Shown here piece after piece: positions 35,752 to 43,707 of a DNA stretch of 45,034 bases. Below the pieces are notes generated by a model. It worked only from the letters and a program-made list of their open reading frames with translations, was not told the DNA's origin and did no database searches. Position 1 is the first letter of the stretch; every line of letters starts with the position of its first letter. The position numbers and the translations under genes are program-made. Where the stretch lies: positions 1 to 45,034 of the forward strand of contig QNYZ01000090.1 of assembly GCA_003973265.1 (NCBI GenBank). The letters run 5' to 3'. Origin of the DNA: Deltaproteobacteria bacterium (GTDB taxonomy: Bacteria > Desulfobacterota > Desulfobacteria > Desulfobacterales > QNYZ01).

Positions 35752-35834
35752 CTACCCGGTAACAATCCGTAATTTTCGGGTAGAGGAAAGAACGGCGGGC
35801 CCCCTTTGCGCCACTTTTATCAGGGGGCCCGCCG
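35752..35834 (+). terminator. Two consecutive inverted repeats after the amidase gene
   Basis: CTACCCG (35752-35758) pairs with CGGGTAG (35777-35783); then CGGCGGGCCCCC (35793-35804) pairs perfectly with GGGGGCCCGCCG (35823-35834) over an 18-nt loop. The second is a very strong GC stem but has no following T tract, so a rho-independent terminator of standard form is not assured; a structural 3' end is plausible. Confidence 0.5.
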
Positions 35835-35886
35835 GAATGGAAGGAAACGGGAACCAGGGCCCGGCTCGATCTAAACCGGTTGAATC

Positions 35887-36197
35887 TTAATGGATGGTAA
35901 TCTGTCGCGGTTTTTCCCCGGCCCTGGGAATCGTAATTTTCATCAAGTTGTCGGCAATCACCGCCTCGAATTTATCAGATCTCACCCTGGCCGGTAGCGA
36001 AAAGGCCCGCTGAAATTTCCCCTGGAACCGTTCCCCCCGATAGAGTCGTTTTCCTAGATATCCGCCGCCGGATTCCAGTGGCCCATGCTTGGGGATGAAC
36101 TATCCTGCGGATAGAAAAAATCGGTGAAAGACTGATCGGGCCGATGATTAAACTGCAACCGGTTATTTACCGGAGTCCATTTAACCAGATGTATAAT
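35887..36197 (-). pseudogene. Decayed small heat shock protein (Hsp20)
   Basis: Minus-strand, in two frames. After AAGGAGG, HLVKWTPVNNRLQFN, DFFYPQD and GHWNPAADI match the N-terminal part of bacterial Hsp20 proteins, then TAG. In the next frame RLYRGERFQGKFQRAFSLPA and ADNLMKITIPRAGEKPRQIT match the C-terminal part of the alpha-crystallin domain, ending at TAA 35887. The first 40 residues of the crystallin domain are deleted, and no ATG/GTG/TTG lies at the start. It is a pseudogene that kept its ribosome binding site. Confidence 0.8.
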
Positions 36198-36333
36198 AAA
36201 CCCTCCTTTTGATACCTGATTGTTTCAATTGCTGCCGATCGTTTCTTAATTTTGAAATAAATGCTGCTTATCTCAATTTGGTTTCATTATTTTTCGTGTG
36301 TATTTACAAAATAACGGCTTGGCCTGTTTTCAA

Positions 36334-36362
36334 TTGACAGCCCTTTCAAATAAAATTACGAT
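36334..36362 (+). promoter_or_regulatory. Predicted sigma70-type promoter of waaA-kdsB
   Basis: TTGACA (36334-36339), 17-nt spacer, TACGAT (36357-36362) in an AT-rich stretch, about 80 nt before waaA. Perfect -35; four of six at -10. Confidence 0.55.
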
Positions 36363-36441
36363 GATAGGTGTAAAAACGGGATATTACCGGTAATACCCAT
36401 ATCCCATTTTCAACATCGCTTTCAAGGGAGATGCCAGGCAT

Positions 36442-37779
36442 TTGCAGACCCATTCGTTACCCAACACGCACTCACCCGCTGTCCGCACAGCATTGGGTGC
36501 ATATGGCATGGTCTGGAGAATTCTCTCGCCGCTTCTGCGACATAATAAACGCCTTTCAGAGGGGTGGGACCAGCGATGGTTAAAGTCCCCGTTGCCCCGG
36601 GCGGACCTCTGGCTTCAGGCGGCCTCGGCCGGAGAAGCGTATCTGGCCCGCGAGATCGTCGGTACACTGACCCCGCCCGCCGCTGTGCGGGTACTGGTAA
36701 CCACCAACACCCGCCAGGGTCTGGATATTCTGTCCCGGCCCCCGTCCAATCACCAGGCGTCTTCGCCGGGAATCTCCATCTCTGCGCGCTATTTTCCCTT
36801 TGATCACCCCGCGCACATGACCTCGGCCATTGCCACGGTTCGCCCCCGGCTGGTCGGGCTCCTGGAAACCGAATTATGGCCGGGCCTGCTGGCGGCCTGC
36901 CGGGCAACGAAAACACCGGCCCTGATGATCAATGGCCGGATCAACCCGTCCAGTCTCAGGGGATACCGGGTGTGGCCCGCCCTGTGGCGAACAGTGGCGC
37001 CCGACCGCATACTTGCCATTTCACCCGGCGATGCCGGCCGATTTGGCCGCCTTTTTCCAGATACGCCCATATCTGTCATGCAGAACATTAAATTTGACCA
37101 ATGGGCTCAACAGGTGGGAAAAACCGACGGCACCCCCCTCAGCCGCTATTTCACATCTGACCCGCTTCTGGCCGTATTCGGATCCATCCGACAGGAAGAG
37201 GAAAATGCGGTTCAACAGATGGTGGTCCGAATCCATTCCCGGAAACCCGGAGCGGTCATCGCTATTTTTCCCCGCCACATGAGCCGGCTGGAGCGCTGGC
37301 GGAACTATCTGAAACGCCAGAATTTCCCATGGTGCGATCGTTCCCGTCTTGACGGCAATGTACCGCCGGGCCATATTATTTTATGGGATACGTTTGGCGA
37401 ACTGCGGGATGCCTATAAACTTGCTGCCACCGCTTTTGTGGGCGGCAGCCTGGCTCCGCTTGGCGGGCAGAATTTTCTGGAACCCCTGGGGTGTGGCGTG
37501 GTTCCGGTGATCGGGCCGTCCTGGTATAATTTTGCCTGGGTGGGAGAACAGATTTTCATGGATAAACTGGTATACCGGACTACCGGGTGGAAATCCGCTG
37601 CGGATACCATGGTGAGAAGTTTGAGCAACCCTGTTTCCCGAACCGATATCCTTAAGCGGGTCCGGCAATACGCCGGCAGACATACCGGGGGGACCCGTCA
37701 GGCCTGCCGGGTCATTGAATCGTATTTACAAAAGCCGGGAGGCGATAACGCCGGGCGGTTGAAAAAACGGAAAGGCTAA
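36442..37779 (+). CDS. waaA: Kdo transferase (3-deoxy-D-manno-octulosonic acid transferase)
   Basis: Membrane-associated GT30 enzyme adding Kdo to lipid A precursor. LWLQAASAGEAYLA with the catalytic Glu near residue 68, LLETELWPGLLAA, MINGRINPSSLRGY, ISVMQNIKFD and, near the C-terminus, FVGGSLAPLGGQNFLEPLGCG follow the family order; 445 residues. The start is uncertain: TTG 36442 is the longest, with only a weak AGG nearby; an internal Val/Met near 36508 (MVWRILSPLL) would trim 22 residues. The hydrophobic N-terminal anchor is weak. The kdsB start is 9 nt downstream. Confidence 0.9.
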   Translation: MQTHSLPNTHSPAVRTALGAYGMVWRILSPLLRHNKRLSEGWDQRWLKSPLPRADLWLQAASAGEAYLAREIVGTLTPPAAVRVLVTTNTRQGLDILSRPPSNHQASSPGISISARYFPFDHPAHMTSAIATVRPRLVGLLETELWPGLLAACRATKTPALMINGRINPSSLRGYRVWPALWRTVAPDRILAISPGDAGRFGRLFPDTPISVMQNIKFDQWAQQVGKTDGTPLSRYFTSDPLLAVFGSIRQEEENAVQQMVVRIHSRKPGAVIAIFPRHMSRLERWRNYLKRQNFPWCDRSRLDGNVPPGHIILWDTFGELRDAYKLAATAFVGGSLAPLGGQNFLEPLGCGVVPVIGPSWYNFAWVGEQIFMDKLVYRTTGWKSAADTMVRSLSNPVSRTDILKRVRQYAGRHTGGTRQACRVIESYLQKPGGDNAGRLKKRKG

Positions 37780-37788
37780 ACAAACGAT

Positions 37789-38532
37789 ATGTGTGCTTCA
37801 CCGAAATGTATTGGTATAATACCGGCGCGTTATGCGTCTGCCCGCTTTCCCGGAAAACCGCTGGCGAACATTCTGGGACGCCCGATGTTCTGGCATGTGT
37901 ATCACCGGGCCTGTCAATGCCCGGACCTGGACCAGGTCCTGCTGGCCACCGACGATGAGCGGATCCGCCAGGCAGCCGAACAACTCGATGTACCGGTCGT
38001 CATGACACGCCCCGATCATCCCAGCGGATCAGACCGGATCCTCGAGGCCGCCCGGTTGATTTGTGTGCCGGACGATTGCATCCTGGTAAATATCCAGGGA
38101 GACGAGCCAGCCCTTTCGCCACCCATGCTGAGCCAACTGATCGATCCATTTCTGGACCCCGCCGTTCTGGTTACCACCCTTGCCCGCCGGATTGATGCCA
38201 CCGCGGCAGAAAACCCCAATATCGTTAAAGTGGTCTTTGCCCCAAACGGTTCTGCTCTCTATTTCTCCCGGGCACCGATTCCCCGCCACCGGGATTATTC
38301 TCCGGACCCGATTTATTACGGCCACATCGGCCTGTATGCGTATCGCAAAAAGGCACTTGAACAATTCGTGCAGTGGGGACAAAGCCCCCTTGAACAGACG
38401 GAAAAGCTGGAACAATTGCGGCTTTTGGAAAATGGCGTACCGATCTTCGTCGTGCTTACCGAATTTCGCAGTTTCGGAGTTGATCATCCGGAAGATATCG
38501 AGCAGGCCGCCCGCCTGTTAGCGGCATCCTGA
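37789..38532 (+). CDS. kdsB: CMP-Kdo synthetase (3-deoxy-manno-octulosonate cytidylyltransferase)
   Basis: Activates Kdo with CTP to CMP-Kdo, the donor for the WaaA reaction encoded just before it. 247 residues, standard: [94 protein letters not shown]. The ATG at 37789 is the only reasonable start. The pair marks a Gram-negative with Kdo-containing LPS. Confidence 0.96.
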   Translation: MCASPKCIGIIPARYASARFPGKPLANILGRPMFWHVYHRACQCPDLDQVLLATDDERIRQAAEQLDVPVVMTRPDHPSGSDRILEAARLICVPDDCILVNIQGDEPALSPPMLSQLIDPFLDPAVLVTTLARRIDATAAENPNIVKVVFAPNGSALYFSRAPIPRHRDYSPDPIYYGHIGLYAYRKKALEQFVQWGQSPLEQTEKLEQLRLLENGVPIFVVLTEFRSFGVDHPEDIEQAARLLAAS

Positions 38533-38616
38533 GGTACCCTTGCGGCTGGTGCTGCACCAACGATGCCGGTGCAGAAAAGGACACGCAGGATGCGTTAGAA
38601 CAGGCCGAACGTGACA

Positions 38617-39201
38617 CTACGGGCCGATACCGCCCAAAACACCGTGCTCCCAGAGAATATGAAAACCGATGATATAGAGCACGGCCCCGCCGGTCAGCTC
38701 GGCATATTTTTTCAACCATGTGACCCGGGCCGCCCGGCCCCCGATTATCATGCCGATGGCGGTCAACAATGATGCCATGAACCCGACAATCAGCGCCGGT
38801 ATCCAGATGCGGATATTTAAAATAGAGAGACTCAGACCCACGGCCAGGGCGTCCATGCTGGTGGCCAGAGACAGCATGACGAGAAGCATTCCCCGTGTGG
38901 GATCTTTCCGGATGCAGGTTTCGTCTTCAACGGCCAGGGCACTGCGGATCATATTTCCACCGACCACCGCCAACAAAGCAAATGCCACCCAGTGATCATA
39001 CCGTTCGATGAGATCGCGAACGGTTAACCCCAGGGCCCAGCCGATGACCAGCATCATCGCCTGGAAAAATCCGAAGTGCCACCAGAGCCGGAACCATTGC
39101 CTCCCGGTGATCTGTTCCAGGCAGATACCGGTGGCGATTGACACGGCAAACGCATCCATGGCCAGCGCAACGGCAATGGCGATCGTACCGAATAGGGTCA
39201 T
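38617..39201 (-). CDS. mntP: Manganese efflux pump MntP
   Basis: 194-residue inner-membrane protein with six helices in an inverted repeat; each half starts with the family motif: LAMDAFAVSIATG near residue 14 and LATSMDALAVGLSLS near residue 112. The Asp residues of these motifs are required for Mn export. The ATG overlaps the fumC stop by 4 nt (ATGA), so its translation is tied to a fumarase of the iron-sulfur-free class, an odd but possible link to metal economy. Confidence 0.93.
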   Translation of the reverse strand: MTLFGTIAIAVALAMDAFAVSIATGICLEQITGRQWFRLWWHFGFFQAMMLVIGWALGLTVRDLIERYDHWVAFALLAVVGGNMIRSALAVEDETCIRKDPTRGMLLVMLSLATSMDALAVGLSLSILNIRIWIPALIVGFMASLLTAIGMIIGGRAARVTWLKKYAELTGGAVLYIIGFHILWEHGVLGGIGP

Positions 39202-40583
39202 AACCGGTTGCCGCCCGCCGGCCCGAACAGCCGCTCAACCCGATCGGTTGGCAACAGACCGTCGGCCACCACGACCTCGCGAACCGTCCGGCCGGTGTTA
39301 TGGGCTTTTTTGGCCACCTGTGCCGCATGGTCGTATCCGATATGGGGCACAAGCAGCGTGGCCAGGGCCAGGCTTTGATCCACATATTGCCGACAGCGGA
39401 TTCGGTCAGCCTCAATGCCGGCGATACATTTATCGGCCAGCAGCCGAACAGCACCGGTAAGGAGGTCGATGGACTGCAACAGGTTATAGGCGATCAGGGG
39501 CATGGCGACATTCAACTCGAACCGGCCGGATTGCCCGCCCAGCAGTATCGCCGTATCGTTGCCCATCACCTGATAAGCAACCTGGATCACCGCCTCCGGA
39601 ATCACCGGGTTCACCTTCCCCGGCATGATGGAGGAGCCGGGCTGCAATGCGGACAGACGGATTTCACCCAGACCGCACCGGGGTCCGGACCCAAGCCAGC
39701 GGATATCTCCGGCGATTTTAACCAGGCCGGCGGCAAGAGTTTTCAATGCGCCGCTCATAGCCAACGCGCTGTCTCTGGCCGCCTGGGCTTCAAAATGATT
39801 GGCGGCTTCGGTAAAGGCAAGGCCCGTATCGTCGGCCAGACGTGCGATCACCTGCCGTGCAAACAATGGATGGGTATTGATCCCCGTACCCACCGCCGTA
39901 CCGCCCAGAGCAAGCTCCAGCAGGTGCGGCAGGCCCTGATCGATGCGCTCAATGCCGAGTTCGATCTGGCGGGCGTACCCGGAAAACTCGTCTCCCAGGG
40001 TCATGGCGACCGCATCCTGCAGATGGGTCCGGCCGATTTTAGCCACATCCGCGAATTGGTCTCTTTTGATTTTCAGGGTCTGCAGCAAAAGGCCAAGGGC
40101 GGGCAGCAATTCACGCGAAAGCTGCCCGGCGGCGGCCAGGTGGATCACTGTGGGAATCACATCATTACTCGACTGTCCCAGGTTAACATGGTCGTTGGGG
40201 TGAACCGGCGATTTGCCACCGCGCCGGCCGGTGAGAATTTCGTTGGCCCGGGACGCCAGGACTTCGTTCATATTCATGTTCGTTGATGTGCCCGAACCGG
40301 TCTGGAACAGATCGACAACGAATTGTTCATCGAATTTTCCGTCCATCACTTCCCCGGCGGCCCGGCAGATCGCATCGGCTCTGGCCGCGTCCAAAAGGCC
40401 GAGATCGGCATTGACCGCGGCGGCCGCTTTTTTCACCTGCGCCAGTTGCCGTATGAATACCGGCGGAAATCTCAGCCCGCTGATGGTAAAATTTTCCACC
40501 GCCCGCTGAGTCTGGGCGCCATAATAGGCCTCGGCCGGTACGCGGACCGTACCCATGCTGTCATGTTCCTGCCGATCACTCAT
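39198..40583 (-). CDS. fumC: Class II fumarate hydratase
   Basis: Hydrates fumarate to malate, oxygen-stable and without Fe-S cluster. 461 residues from the ATG at 40583 (MSDRQEHDSMGTVRVPAE), the normal start; an in-frame extension of 36 residues upstream does not match the family. Signature GSSIMPGKVNP, QTGSGTSTNMNMNEVL, PNDHVNLGQSSNDVIPT, KIGRTHLQDAVAMTLG and TAVGTGINTHP are present. It is followed by mntP with a 4-nt overlap. Confidence 0.95.
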   Translation of the reverse strand: MSDRQEHDSMGTVRVPAEAYYGAQTQRAVENFTISGLRFPPVFIRQLAQVKKAAAAVNADLGLLDAARADAICRAAGEVMDGKFDEQFVVDLFQTGSGTSTNMNMNEVLASRANEILTGRRGGKSPVHPNDHVNLGQSSNDVIPTVIHLAAAGQLSRELLPALGLLLQTLKIKRDQFADVAKIGRTHLQDAVAMTLGDEFSGYARQIELGIERIDQGLPHLLELALGGTAVGTGINTHPLFARQVIARLADDTGLAFTEAANHFEAQAARDSALAMSGALKTLAAGLVKIAGDIRWLGSGPRCGLGEIRLSALQPGSSIMPGKVNPVIPEAVIQVAYQVMGNDTAILLGGQSGRFELNVAMPLIAYNLLQSIDLLTGAVRLLADKCIAGIEADRIRCRQYVDQSLALATLLVPHIGYDHAAQVAKKAHNTGRTVREVVVADGLLPTDRVERLFGPAGGNRL

Positions 40584-40716
40584 ATTTTTCGCCTGTTCAT
40601 TGATGGTTTGGACCCTTAACGATTCTTTTATACCATAGGCATCATTCGGGTCCCTGTCAGGCCGAAAACCGACAAAATACGCCAAACCCACGGAAGTGGA
40701 TTGTGAAATCGGTAAG

Positions 40717-40916
40717 ATGACGATCCTTGTCGGCCCATATGCGTTTGTCCGCTTCGGGCTGACCGGAAGTGACCCGTACGAAAACGCATGGAACGCGGCA
40801 CCGGATCGCCGACCGCCCGACGAGCGGGTCTGTTTCGAGATTTATCGCAACGATCCCAAGGATCATCCCACGGTGTCCATATCGTCAATATCTGCGTACC
40901 TGTCAAGCTGCTGTGA
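40717..40916 (+). pseudogene. GyrI-like (AraC effector-binding type) domain remnant
   Basis: From ATG 40717 the frame reads MTILVGPYAFVRFGLTG, DPYENAWNA and DERVCFEIYRNDPKDHP, and after a shift continues GVHIVNICVPVKLL ending at TGA 40914-40916. The DP-E-AW, FEIY-NDP and V-ICVPVK blocks are the end of GyrI-like domains at the C-terminus of AraC-type regulators. No DNA-binding part lies upstream. A frameshifted fragment. Confidence 0.55.
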
Positions 40917-41079
40917 CGAACAAACCCGGTGTTTTAACCCGGATATCGACTTGCCCACCGATAGGCAAAGAGCGTTACCCAGACACGCAGGTGATTCGAA
41001 AAGACGATTTGTTCGCCTCAACTGTTTCCCGGTCGCCCGAATAATTGCATGCCGCCACCATTTGCGCCTGACTGCCATC

Positions 41080-41107
41080 TTGACAAACCAGAAAATTATA
41101 TCATAAT
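41080..41107 (+). promoter_or_regulatory. Predicted sigma70-type promoter of the right-end three-gene cluster
   Basis: TTGACA (41080-41085), 16-nt spacer, CATAAT (41102-41107), about 155 nt before the first gene. Perfect -35, five of six at -10; the leader between is unusually long and holds no clear gene. Confidence 0.55.
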
Positions 41108-41261
41108 AATCAAAAGATAAGTGTGTACCCCACAAGGCATAAGTCAAATGACAGGTACGACCTGCCTTACCGATGGCGGCGGACTGAACAGATCAACACA
41201 CAGAACCAGAACCGATTTCCTCAACCGATACGACGACGAACCGACAACTAAGGAGATGACC

Positions 41262-42434
41262 ATGGAAGTCAAGGACTTGATTAAAAGCCCCCTGAAACAA
41301 CTGGACAAGGCCGTGAATGCCCTGCGGGATCTTGGACTGATGCCCGAAAAACCGGATGAGTCGCCGGTAGTGGCATTGATCAATCAGATCAGCGACCTGG
41401 ACGAAAACAACGCCATTGCCATTGCCCGGACCCTGAGCCATGTAACCGTGTTTAACGAAGTGGTTCGTGAACAGATAACGGCCATGCACATGGGTGAGCG
41501 CTATGAAGACATTACCAACGCCTTTGACAGCATCCGCGATGATGCCAAATCCATGGTTGAGCAGGTGGAAGACGGAAAGATCAGCACCATGGAAAAAGTG
41601 CAGAATATCTGGATGAAAGTCACCCGGGGGGATATTCCCAGCCGGTTCGATAAAATCAAGAAAACCTACCTTGAGGTGGCCGCCGATACCGATGATCAGA
41701 TTCAGCGTGAAAACCGGATTCTGGAAGCCTATCGGGATTTTCGTGGTGCCTTAAAGGAATCTGAAGTCATGGCCTTCCAAATTCTCAAGAAGGCTGAAAC
41801 CGTTCTTGAAACGGCCAAAGGCAATCTCGCCGATGCGGCCAAGGCCATTGAAACCAATACCAGTGAAGATCGCGAAACCATTGCCCGGCTGGAGATGGCC
41901 CGTGATCAACGTCTGCGTGAACTTCAGGATGAGGATAAGCGCTACCAGATTGCCAAGGACCTGGCCGAAAACCTTTCCGTCAGCTACCACACCACAGAGG
42001 TGATCATGGCCCGGCTGATGCAGACCACCGAGGTCAAAGAACGTGTCTACTCCCAGGCGGTCACCTTTTTCAGCACCAATGAAACCGTGTTCACGGCCCT
42101 GAATGCATCATTTACCAGCCTGCAGGGACTCAATGAAAGTTCCCGGGCACTGGATGCCATGAAAGAGGGAATGAACAAAAGCCTCGAGACTATTGCCGAC
42201 GTGGGTACCAAAGTCCAGGAAGATGCCTTGCGGGCCGGATACGGACCCACATTACGCGCCGAATCAGTCAAAAAACTGGTCGACTCCGTAATCAATTTTC
42301 AGGAAAAATCACGAACGCTCATTACGGAAATGCGGGCGCTCAGCTCTCAGAACGAAAAGGAAATTCGCCAGGCCGTGGAAGAAGGCAAGCGGCGGATGGC
42401 CCAATTGGCGACCCAGGCCGCCATAAACGGGTAA
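41262..42434 (+). CDS. Helical, coiled-coil protein of unknown function (TelA-like character)
   Basis: 390 residues from the ATG at 41262 with AAGGAG 7 nt upstream; a longer in-frame opening has no support. Almost entirely helical and charged, with no signal peptide or membrane segment. Segments such as YRDFRGALKESEVMAFQILK, DREETIARLEM-type heptads and a C-terminal LTEMRALSSQNEKEI look like long helical bundles. The organisation recalls toxic-anion-resistance (TelA) proteins and the so-called 'cell surface protein' group, but I see no decisive motif. First gene of a three-gene plus-strand set. Confidence 0.75.
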   Translation: MEVKDLIKSPLKQLDKAVNALRDLGLMPEKPDESPVVALINQISDLDENNAIAIARTLSHVTVFNEVVREQITAMHMGERYEDITNAFDSIRDDAKSMVEQVEDGKISTMEKVQNIWMKVTRGDIPSRFDKIKKTYLEVAADTDDQIQRENRILEAYRDFRGALKESEVMAFQILKKAETVLETAKGNLADAAKAIETNTSEDRETIARLEMARDQRLRELQDEDKRYQIAKDLAENLSVSYHTTEVIMARLMQTTEVKERVYSQAVTFFSTNETVFTALNASFTSLQGLNESSRALDAMKEGMNKSLETIADVGTKVQEDALRAGYGPTLRAESVKKLVDSVINFQEKSRTLITEMRALSSQNEKEIRQAVEEGKRRMAQLATQAAING

Positions 42435-42436
42435 CC

Positions 42437-42471
42437 AATCGATACCATATGAATACCGTCTTGTATCGATT
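42437..42471 (+). repeat. Inverted repeat in the gap between first and second cluster genes
   Basis: AATCGATAC (42437-42445) and GTATCGATT (42463-42471) are exact reverse complements around 17 nt, starting 2 nt after the stop codon. There is no T tract. It may attenuate or stabilise the message between cistrons. Confidence 0.55.
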
Positions 42472-42602
42472 CGTTCTGGACGCTCAACGATAAGTGGATT
42501 CACGGGACCGCTTCCCGGAACATATGAAAACCGGGAAAAGGGTTGTCCTGTCATACCTTGACGAGTCAATCCTTGCACTTATTTACAAAACCAGGGGCTT
42601 TT

Positions 42603-43697
42603 ATGGTTGATTCTTCACAAAAAAACGCTGCCGGTGAGGATATTGAACTGACCGATGTCCTGCTGACCATGGACGTGGTCGACACGCTTCGCTACAATCG
42701 ATCATTAGTGGAACGGGAGCTGGGAACCGAGGCGACCGACCAGGCCATGGTGGCCAAGGTTCGGAAACTCTATGCCGACCAGGGCCTGACCGTCTCCGAC
42801 GACATTATTGCCGAGGCCGTAGCGGCCCTGCGTGAAGAACGATTTACCTACAAGCCGCCTAAAAAAGGCGTCAGCACCCTGCTGGCCCGCCTGTATGTGA
42901 AACGGGGATTCTGGACGAAAACCCTGGCCGGTATTGTGGCCGTTTTGTTCGGCATCATCATGGTATACCAGATGGTCTTCGTCCGACCGGCCCGGAAAGA
43001 GCATGCCCGGGCCGTCCAGGCGGTTGAGCAGGCCTGGCAGCAGTTTCAGCAAAGCCACCCGTCGCCGGGAATCACCCCGGTCGGCCAGCGGCTTTATCGA
43101 AAGGCCAAAAAAGCACTGGAGAACAACCGGACAGAAACCGCGGAGCGGGAGGCAAAAAACCTGGAACAACTCGCCCTGCTTCCCGGTCAAATGGAGACCA
43201 AAGAGAAACAGGTTGTCGCAACGGCCCTGGAACAAAGTGCCAGGAAAAAGGCTGAACATATCTATCGCCAGGGCCGTCAGGCCCTGGCCGATGGCCGCAT
43301 CGATGACGCCCGTCAATCCATTCGCAATCTGGACCAACTGCTGGCGCGGCTTCAACAGGAATTCACTTTGAAAATCGTCTCCCGGCCCAATGAACCCAGC
43401 GGCATCTACCGGGTTCCGGCAAACAATCCATCTGCCCGAAATTATTATATTATCGTTGAAGCAGTGACCCCCGACGGAAAACGATTATCTCTGCCGGTTA
43501 CCAGCGAGGAAGACAGCCGGCCTCAAATGGTCAGCAAGTGGGGACTGCGCGTCAGCGCGTCATTTTTCGACAAAATCAAGCGAGATAAAATGGATGACGG
43601 TATTATCCAGAATAATCGCTTCGGCGTAAAAAAGCGGGGATACCTCACATTAGAATACCTGGTACCCACCACCGGGGCCGCTATCACCAAATGGTAA
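42603..43697 (+). CDS. Single-pass membrane protein with conserved N-terminal domain (DUF6384-like)
   Basis: 364 residues from ATG 42603. The N-terminal 85 residues (LTDVLLTMDVVDTLRYNRSL, VRKLYADQGLTVSDDIIAEAV, ALREERFTYKPP) resemble, from memory, the domain called DUF6384. One membrane helix at about 105-127 (TLAGIVAVLFGIIMVYQMVFV) is followed by a Gln/Glu-rich coiled coil to about residue 255 and a compact beta-rich C-terminal domain (NYYIIVEAVTPDGKRLSLPV, WGLRVSASFFDKIKRDK). Most of it probably lies on the far side of the inner membrane from the N-terminus. Role unknown; ends 10 nt before the next gene. Confidence 0.78.
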   Translation: MVDSSQKNAAGEDIELTDVLLTMDVVDTLRYNRSLVERELGTEATDQAMVAKVRKLYADQGLTVSDDIIAEAVAALREERFTYKPPKKGVSTLLARLYVKRGFWTKTLAGIVAVLFGIIMVYQMVFVRPARKEHARAVQAVEQAWQQFQQSHPSPGITPVGQRLYRKAKKALENNRTETAEREAKNLEQLALLPGQMETKEKQVVATALEQSARKKAEHIYRQGRQALADGRIDDARQSIRNLDQLLARLQQEFTLKIVSRPNEPSGIYRVPANNPSARNYYIIVEAVTPDGKRLSLPVTSEEDSRPQMVSKWGLRVSASFFDKIKRDKMDDGIIQNNRFGVKKRGYLTLEYLVPTTGAAITKW

Positions 43698-43707
43698 AGG
43701 ATGACGT

